From positions 49,014,879 to 49,078,878 of the forward strand of contig CM074187.1 of assembly GCA_037179385.1 (NCBI GenBank): 64,000 bases of DNA, in the 5' to 3' direction. Numbering within the stretch: position 1 is the first letter of the stretch; the number at the start of each line of letters is the position of its first letter. The DNA is from Holothuria scabra (Eukaryota > Echinodermata > Holothuroidea > Aspidochirotida > Holothuriidae). The notes beneath the pieces are model-generated. The model was not told where the DNA came from. It made no database searches and saw nothing but the letters and a program-made list of their open reading frames with translations. Of this stretch, positions 56,875 through 64,000 are shown piece by piece. The translations under genes were made by a program, and so were the position numbers.

Positions 56875-59800
56875 CTAGTCAAGATGAAGTTCCTTCACTG
56901 GAACCTGAATTTCAAAGAGACGATTCTTGTAGTATTCTTTGCTGCTCTCTTTGAGACTCCAGCCTCCTGAATACATTTCCAGTATCTCCAAGAGAAATGT
57001 TTGTCCAACTAGAGGTGTTTCTGGTGCTAATATCTTGTGTCTTATTTTTGCCATTAGTTGTTGTAGGGTCTCGTGGTAATATTCCATCAGCAGGGGTCCA
57101 CAGTTAACTAGCTGAAGAAGACAAAAGATAATAACTACCAAGCCATCCAGTGGTTAAGTGGTTGAAGCATCTTACTCCCAATTTGATTCAAGGGATGAAA
57201 TATCAAAATTTAGTATATTTTTAATGGTACTAAAGTTTTGTAGTTTTAAAATCATGTTAGTTAGTGGCAGGGTTGTTTATCCTGGGAGAGGGGAGAAGGG
57301 GAGCAATTGCCTACCCAATGGAATATTGGGGGAGCCCCCCAATAATTCAGGCAGATTAGAAGAAATGGCATGCTGAATTAGCAAAATATCATAACGTGGT
57401 TTACACATAATAAAGGGCTTTGGGATAATGACAATTTGAGTGTATTTCAGGGCTCGATTTTCATGGTTGTCCGATTGTCCCAGACAACTAAAATTCCATT
57501 CGGACAACCAAAAGTTTAAGGTTGGTTGTCCGACGGACAACCATTTTTCTCTCAGACTGAAGAATTATAAAGCTGACTGATAAACTCTTTCAACTTTTTT
57601 TGTCTACCATGTTTCAGACTTGAAGTGTTTCTGTCTGTCTCTCAAACATCCTAGCTTTTTCTTTAAGACCAATAATACATGAACACAATTACTGTTTTGT
57701 AATTGTGTGCAAAGTGTTTCGGACAACCAATTTTCATTATGGACAATCAAAAACTAGTGAAAAGGTTGCCCGAAGGACAACCATAAATTCTCCTGAAAAT
57801 TGAGGCCTGGTATTTGCATGTCAATATGAGTGTGAATGCTTGTTTGTATGCCTATATGTGTGCTCCCCCTTCATATGGGTGGATTGCTGATAGTTTATTC
57901 AGGGTTCGACTGACTGTTGGAAAACACAGAAATCCACAGACCAGATCGATGCCTCTGCTATGTTACACTGTATGCTGTTAAAACTTGCCCCACTCTCTCA
58001 AGATGTTCCCTCTCAGCTAATCCTCAGATCCTCTGTCACTATTCCCCCAGCTAAATGTCACCCTTAGATAGGCCTCTCCCAATGCACCACTGACTGCAGG
58101 CTAGGTAAACCAACTTCTCACTCCACATAGACTCATTGTAACACCAATACACACTGTGCGAACCAGCTCACATCAACCAACAAGCATCAAGCGGTAATGC
58201 CTGCTGACAGATTCTCACACTCGTGGCTTTGAATATTTCCACACCAAGTCATTGTAACAATGTGCAGGGCAGATCCCTGTTTATACACTGTTCATGCATC
58301 AACAAGTGGACATTTGCTTGCTCATGAAACTTTTATCTTCTGCAACTGGGGATGTAGGATTTTGGGCAGTCCACTTTCAAATCACTAATCTATTGTACAG
58401 GTACTACTTTAGGCAGGCCAATGAAAAGCTTTCAATATGTAAACAGACAAAAATATACAACATTCATCACACAATGATCTTAATAAATACCTATCAATGT
58501 CACGCAATGTCAAAGCTGATTGGATGATACAGCAAACCATCATAAAATATCGACATCCAGAGTGTCAGATGATTAGAAAAAAAATGATGACACCAACAGT
58601 TGCAGAAGATACATGTCTCTCATAGCAAACGGCTGGTTTATAGTACTGGCCACACAGCAGGCTCATGTGTGTGAGCAGTGAAGTCTAGAACTGTTGCAAA
58701 CAACTGCTGCAGTGCTAGATCTTTGAAGCTGCAGCAAGGGGCCAGTGAGAAATAATCTGAATGGATGATAGCAGCACAATGCAATGCAATCACCATGAGA
58801 GGAGGAACAGAAATAAAATGAAAGGCGGGTGGAAGGAAAATGTGAGGGACTATGGGCAAGTCTATGCTGTTTGAAATACCAATCTTATCCACAGAAGGTA
58901 CAAAACAAAATGTCACTTGATGAGTAAAAGTCTGTTTAAAGTTTGGGGCCAATTTAAAATGGCAATTTATTTCCACTTTGATACATTCTTAAACAAATAC
59001 TTTAATGAGAACCCCAAACTGGAGAAACTAACAGTTATAGGGCAAGGGGATTGGGTTGCAAAGTCTCTACCCAAACAATCTAAAATTTGATAAAATGGAA
59101 GTTGAAGTTACTGTACCTGCTTCACTCCACATTCTATCTCTTCATTGCTGGCATCTGGACTGGTTAAGAGCTGTTTTAAACAGAAGATTTGAAAATGAGC
59201 ACTTTCTGCCAATGAAAGATGAATTCCAAGGTTTACAATTTACTCCGAAGTATCTTAGAAATATTAGTCTCACTTGTTTTACTCAAAGTTGCAAGGTGTT
59301 GCAGAACAAAGAAGTGTTTTACATTTATAATGAACCTGATCCCTTCTGGCACTTGCTCCCATCACCACTCCTGATAAATTAACTTGATTCTTCACCATAA
59401 CAGCTGGCAGTAGCACCATACACTCCCCAGCAATTCCTCAGCAGACAATTTCAGAGTTACCTATTCTTCTTCCAGACAATTCACAACCTTGATAATTTCC
59501 CACTGAGGCAATTCCCAATTGTTTGGGGATAGGGTGGGCAATTGTCTAAGTAGAGTTAAGTAAGAAGATAGTTGTTTAAAAGGGGGGGGGGTGCATGGTG
59601 TGGAGGGGTTGTCAGGTTAAAATTGCAACCCCACACACTCAATTTGCCACTTATATCTTATATTGCTCATGTTTATAGCAGCTAATGAAAATTCTCTTTC
59701 CTGGAGAGGCTTAATAGGTTGAAAACTGGGCGGTAAAACTCCGTCTAAGTAACTAAACTAACTCCTAGAGAGACTAGAGGAAAGTGGCAGGTTCTTTTAA

Positions 59801-60256
59801 TGAGTATAAAAGAAAGAAAGAACCAGAAGTTTCAAGCCCACTAGTTTGCCTAGAACTTACAATTTCCATACAAGTGCAGGATGGTTGAAGAAGCACCATG
59901 ACAGGAGCATCACCGATCTTCAGGTTGACCAGAATTTTACAGAGGTAAGATGCAAAATTGAGCCATCTTTGTTTGTTTCCTACTCTCATCAATGCTGCAT
60001 TTTGGAAGTCACTCTGCAGTAAGTGAAACCATGGAGTTCTGAACTTTTGCCCATCAATTTCAAGGTCAATGATCCCATCAGTCAAAACTGCTGATACTTC
60101 CATGTGAGTCTTTGTTTCTAATGTCCAAGCATAAAAGATCTGGCAGAAATGCTGAAGATGATTACCAGTCCAGTCGTCATTATAAGCCAAGCTAAGAATC
60201 TTCTGTATGACAAGAGATGCATCTAGAGTTTTGGCAGTGTACTGATTTGCAGCTTC
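56875..60256 (-). CDS. MIF4G-domain protein (CTIF/MIF4GD-like), 3' exons only
   Basis: Two exons are clear. Exon 59861-60256 (132 codons, phase 0 at both ends) has acceptor tattttgcag and donor GTAAGT. Terminal exon 56875-57111 (78 codons plus TAG) has acceptor ttttgtcttcttcag. The first holds alpha-helical text such as HFCQIFYAWTLE, LEIDGQKFRTPW, LLQSDFQ and RWLNFASYLCKIL; the second holds FLLEILEMYSGGW and SKEYYKNRLFEI. This is the pattern of the single MIF4G domain at the C-terminus of CTIF and MIF4GD/SLIP1, proteins that link cap- or stem-loop-bound factors to translation initiation. Relatives have about 15-20 more residues at the exon junction, so a small exon may be unrecognised in the 2.7-kb intron. 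The 5' part was not found up to 64000. The gene converges on TTC23, with 1.2 kb between the stop codons. Family is fairly sure; the exact orthologue is not. Confidence 0.5.
57448..57809. mobile_element. Small inverted-repeat element rich in CGGACAACC
   Basis: Ends CAGGGCTCGATTTTCA and TGAAAATTGAGGCCTG are inverted with two mismatches. GTATTT flanks both sides (57442-57447, 57810-57815). Inside, GGTTGTCCGACGGACAACC (about 57523-57541) is a perfect palindrome, and GGACAACC or its inverse recurs about seven times. Lies in the MIF4G gene intron. Confidence 0.5.
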
Positions 60257-60629
60257 CTGCAAAATAGTAAGAATTTTTTGTATGTCCTGTCATGAAAGAG
60301 AAAAAAATAGGCAAGAATGAAGAAAGACACAACTTCAGCAAATTTCACAACAAAGATAATAAGATGCACAAAAGACAAAGGAAGGTCATGTAAACATGAA
60401 AATCTTTTCTTTAAATTCTACCAATGGCAGTGAATTTAAAACTGCATGCCACTGTATGTATGTTCTAAAGAAACCTGATGGAGTAAGAGTTACATAGAAT
60501 GGCTTATACCACTCCTTGAGACTCCTGATGTTTCACAAACAGCAGGCAGCAGAATTCACTTAACAGTGTTGTGTAGGGCTATAGAGGCTGACCTAAGAAC
60601 ACATGTAGCTTTAATGAAACTGAAACAAC

Positions 60630-62675
60630 CTGGGGTGTGTATGTGTATATATTTTGAATCTGTGTTTGTGGCATTTGCCAGAAAAATTAAATTTAGTCAA
60701 ACTTGGTGTGTAGATGTCCCACACTAGCATGAGGAACCTTATTGTTTGGTGGTCAAAGATATGTGGTCTGCAGAGGTCAAACTCTGAAAATGTAAACATG
60801 GTATCTCAAGGTAAGAAACTTGGATAAGTTTTACACTTAGCATGTTGATGTTTTACGGTTATTACAGGATATTAGCCTTTAAGGAGATCCGTCATTGCTA
60901 CCACAGTTTTTAGGGAAAAACTGTGGTTCCCAATTATAGTACCCGACCACTGGTTCATTACTCCAAGTAGCTGCTTCAATGAGCAGCAGATTTGATTACC
61001 ATTCTGGCACAATAGAAGCCCAACAACTTTGGGGTTCAAATAACAAATCCTTAAATAAGTGCTGGAAAAAAGGGAGTCAAATTCTGAGATAAAGTGCTAT
61101 CAAATGTCAACCTTGATGGTTATTTTCAAATGCTTAAATGGGCATATAATACTTAGAACAGTTCCTGCCGAGATTGTTCTAAGGCTATTTTTTCTGACAT
61201 GTAAGGTTTTGGTCCCTTTTTGGTGGAGGTCAAAGTTCATCTCGGGTCATGGGGGTCATAACTCTGAAAGAATTCAGTTTGGATAGATTTCATACTTGAT
61301 ATGTGACTTCTGGTGAGAAGATGGTCCCTACTAATTCTGGTGCAGGTCAACGGTCATCTGGGATCAACAGTGGTCAAACTCTGAAAACCTTGAGGCTTGA
61401 TAACATAATAATTCCAAGCAGGAAGCTTGAAGAGATTTCATACTTAGTGTGTTGCCATGGGGGATCAAACTTTGAAAACTTTGTTGACAATATTTCAAGC
61501 TATGATGCTTGGATTAGTGCTGTGAACCTTTAGTAAACTGCTAAATGTTTAACATAACATAACATAACAGGTTGAAGGGCAAAGGAGGGCCAAAGCCCCA
61601 TAAGATGCCCTGAAGTCCAGGCCCTAATCATTTAACTTTTCGAAGATATTTAATTGCATAATTTTGCAAACTTTTAGCAGTTAATCACAATTAGTGGAGT
61701 AAGGCTATTTCTTCATAAAGTAGAATTGAGAATTTCTGTTAGCACACTGTAATATGTACTGTGAATGGAAATTTCTTACATTACAAGACTTCAGTACTCA
61801 GTAGCAGATGCAGCGCTGGCCCTCACAGAGTCATTTGAAAAAAAGTAATAACAACCTGCCTACTGTACTACCACTTGGTTCATTGTTCAGCTCCTCTACA
61901 TCTTTGCTGTAAAATTTCATTTCCAGCTGTTCTTTATGTTGTGAATATGAGTGGGAAAGAATGACAAGACAGACAATAATGAGTGATTCAAGCAATGTCA
62001 ATTGAACAAAGAAAAAGGTTTTAATGGACAGAAAATCAGCAAAAGCGACAGAGAAATTTGCAGACATTCAGACTGATAAATACAAGATTTGCAATGAATT
62101 AATGGCAAGTAGCTGCTAATTAAATCTTTAATCTACTTGGAATCCTTTAACAATTAATAGCTGAACGACCACAGCCCTAGCTTGAATAGATTTCATACTT
62201 GATATGTACTGTAATAGTGAGAATATAGTCCCCATCATTTTGGTGAAGGTTAGAGGTCATCGGGGTCAAACTATGAGTCTTGTGACTTTGAAAACATTAC
62301 TAACATGATGGTATCTCAAGTCAGGAAGCTTGGATAGATTTCACACTTCATACGTATTACTGCATTGATTTGTTTGAAGCATACGTGTCTTTTGGTTTAG
62401 GTTTAAAGTTTTCTGGGGTCACCATGTGTTAAAAAGCAAAATTTCCCAAGACTTAAATTTCCCAAGAACTACCAAGACTGTTTTCTAAGTAAGCAAAGGT
62501 CAAAACACACAATTCCCCATGAACCTCCAACATCAAATAGAAACGCAGAGCCTTTTTTTTAACACGTTTATATGTCATTTGACCAGTGACTGAAGGGGGT
62601 ACGGAAACTCGATCATGCCATTATTTGGAACTAGTATTGTATTGTGGAAACCTTTATGCATTTTTGCATTCGAGT
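60630..62675 (+). mobile_element. Decayed, interrupted Helentron-like copy
   Basis: Core-unit text (GGAGGTCAAAGTTCATC, TCTGAAAACCTTG, GATTTCATACTTG, TATCTCAAG) recurs at 60640-60870, 61210-61540 and 62185-62430. A right-end-like hairpin, TATGCATTTTTGCATT, lies at about 62656-62671. Other repeats interrupt it (60885-61190, 61545-61640). No perfect DR1 motif remains. Confidence 0.5.
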
Positions 62676-63065
62676 TAACTCAAAGAATGTTGGCCTTTAA
62701 GCGGATCTGTCATGGCTTTTTGTCTGTCAGGAAAACTGCTGTTGCCAATTATAGTACCTGACCCCTGGTTAACAGCATTACTTCCATTAACTGCTTCAAT
62801 GCAGAGCAGTTTTGATAACCATTCTGGTACAATGAATAGAAGCCCAACAACTTTATGGTTCATGTAACAACTTACAACAAATTCTTAAATAAGTGATGGC
62901 AAAAAAGGAATCAATTTCTAATAGCACATTGAAAGGCTACATCCTCATTCAGCTTGTTTAGAGACAAACTGCAATCAAATGTCAAACTTCATGGACATTT
63001 TCAAATGCTTAAATGCATGGGCATACTATTTGGTACAGTACTGAGAACAGGTCTTGGAAAGATTG
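60885..63065 (+). repeat. Duplicated ~310-bp block (60885-61190 and 62690-63065)
   Basis: Both copies have TAGCCTTTAA or TGGCCTTTAA start text, CCAATTATAGTACC, CTGCTTCAATG, ATTCTGGYACAAT, AGAAGCCCAACAACTTT, AAATAAGTG and TTTTCAAATGCTTAAATG in the same order and orientation, about 1.8 kb apart. Class unknown. Confidence 0.5.
61545..61640 (+). repeat. Retroelement tail with TAACA pentamers, copy 2
   Basis: AACATAACATAACATAACAG then GTTGAAGGGCAAAGGAGGGC and AAGATGCCCTGAAGTCC; reverse-complement match to 34690-34775. Confidence 0.5.
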
Positions 63066-63273
63066 AGCATTTGAGTATTTTTTCGAAATGATATTCCATC
63101 CAGGCCTGCCATAATTTGCAAGGAAAAGTTGTTCAGAGAAAAAGTAAAAGCTAAGAGGGAGTATTTGCACTGAAGTCAGCAAATGGTTAAATTGAAAGAT
63201 TTGAGTGAAATAAAATCAATAATCTGTTACGTCTGTTAATAATTTTGTCAGGTACATCAAATTAATGCAATTT

Positions 63274-64000
63274 TTTTTTTTAATTGTTGTTGTGTTTGGG
63301 GATTTTAACTTTCCAGATATCGATTGGCATTCCTGTACTAGTGGGTTACATGGGAGGGATTTTCTTGAGGTTGTGACTGATGGTTTCTTTACCCAGCATA
63401 TTCTGTTTCCCACTCGTGAGGATAATTGTCTTGATTTGGTGTTAATTACAGATGAGAACATGGTTAGAAATGAAGCTAATGGTGGTAAGATAGGGTCCAG
63501 TGACCATGACCTTATTTGTTTTGAGTTACATTGTTTCAGCAATCATGCTAGTAGTGACAAAAGAATTCTTGATTTCAGCAAGGCTAACTTTACTCAGGCT
63601 AAGGAGCTTTTAACCATAGATTGGGCGGCCCGTTTGTCTCACTTGGGTCCTGCTGAGGCATGGAGTGTTTTCCGGGATGTTGTTTCTGACACAACAAAGT
63701 TGTGTATCCCACTTAAGAAAGCTGTGGTTAAAAATAGGCCAATTTGGATTTCTAGAGAAGTTCTTAGAGCAACTAGGAAGAAACGTAAGTGTTGGCGTCG
63801 CTATAGGGCCAGTAAAAGTCCAGAAAACTTAGCAGCTTACAAGAAGCAGGAATTCTTAGTTAAAAATTTGGTAAATGGAACTAAAACTAGGTTTGAAAAG
63901 CAGTTGGCCAAGGAGGTTAAGATAAACCCCAAAACTTTTCATGCCTATGTGAGGTCTAAGCAGAAGCTAGGAGGGTGTGGGGCCTCTCAAAGGTGATGAT
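63274..64000 (+). mobile_element. CR1-like LINE ORF2, 5'-truncated, runs off the window
   Basis: Open frame with the C-terminal third of an AP-like endonuclease (GDFNFPDIDW; CLDLVLITDENMV; GSSDHDLICFEL) and the EN-RT linker (RPIWISREVLRATRKKRKCW; YRASKSPENLAAYKKQEF; NPKTFHAYVRSKQK). The first two thirds of the endonuclease are absent; a T-rich run precedes it, as in 5'-truncated insertions. The frame hits TGA at 63994-63996, but the adjacent frame continues VGPLKGDD, so a one-base indel near 63970 explains the stop. The RT domain would follow beyond 64000. Confidence 0.5.

Noticed and set aside
57141..57205. tRNA-like text (AGTGGTTAAGTGGTTGAAGC ... GATTCAAGG)
   Set aside because: The B box is poor and the arms do not pair. 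At most a very decayed tRNA-derived sequence.
58638..58976. 112-codon open frame on the - strand in the MIF4G intron, with DLALQQL text
   Set aside because: The phase of possible splice sites does not fit the phase-0 flanking exons and the rest has no MIF4G similarity. It could still hide the small missing exon, but I cannot support it.
63265..63996. Longest open frame as a host gene
   Set aside because: The GDFN..DW, SDH and linker motifs place it in CR1-like retrotransposon ORF2.

Overview
This is eukaryotic nuclear DNA from a repeat-rich invertebrate. The genes are split by introns, there are no operons, and most of the window is transposon-derived. Frequent TAGGCCTA-type words, CR1-like retrotransposons and abundant MITEs suggest a marine deuterostome, perhaps an echinoderm such as a sea cucumber. 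That placement is an inference with modest confidence.

Two genes are supported, tail to tail, in the right third. On the + strand, a complete 12-exon TTC23 gene (coding 40961-55661, 512 aa) encodes a TPR protein linked in vertebrates to the ciliary Ellis-van Creveld zone and Hedgehog signalling. All its splice phases agree. Two of its introns (43898-46552 and 47136-48236) look like minor-spliceosome U12-type AT-AC introns, each with an ATATCCTTTT donor, a TTCYTTRAC-like branch site and a terminal AC. On the - strand, the last two recognised exons of a MIF4G-domain protein (CTIF/MIF4GD-like) lie at 56875-60256; its 5' part is outside the window or hidden in repeats. One weak candidate first exon of a type II membrane protein lies at 2230-2479 (-).

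The left 40 kb is mainly a stack of mobile elements, many with boundaries readable from target-site duplications (TSDs). They include a decayed non-LTR retrotransposon (14.68-17.70 kb, -) split by a 640-bp Helentron-like element without TSD, and hAT-type elements with 8-bp TSDs (20469-21324, 23515-23942, 24611-27009, 29635-35076, with 30108-33403 nested inside the last). There are also piggyBac-like TTAA MITEs (32621-32871, 41833-42170), a ~290-bp TTAA MITE family, tRNA-derived SINEs, CR1-like fragments and an ACGT-rich array (8.53-8.85 kb).

The most unusual repeat is the Helentron-like family (115-1104, 15709-16348, 44243-45564, remnants at 60.6-62.7 kb). Its ends carry hairpins whose two arms change together between copies. 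Its core is a tandem array of ~145-bp units, several carrying a perfect AGGTCAAAGGTCA, the consensus DR1 nuclear-receptor site. In TTC23 intron 4 one copy sits in a tRNA-headed SINE, which sits in a TTAA MITE, inside an AT-AC intron. TTC23 intron 9 also holds a decayed tandem array derived from the end of exon 9 and its splice donor.
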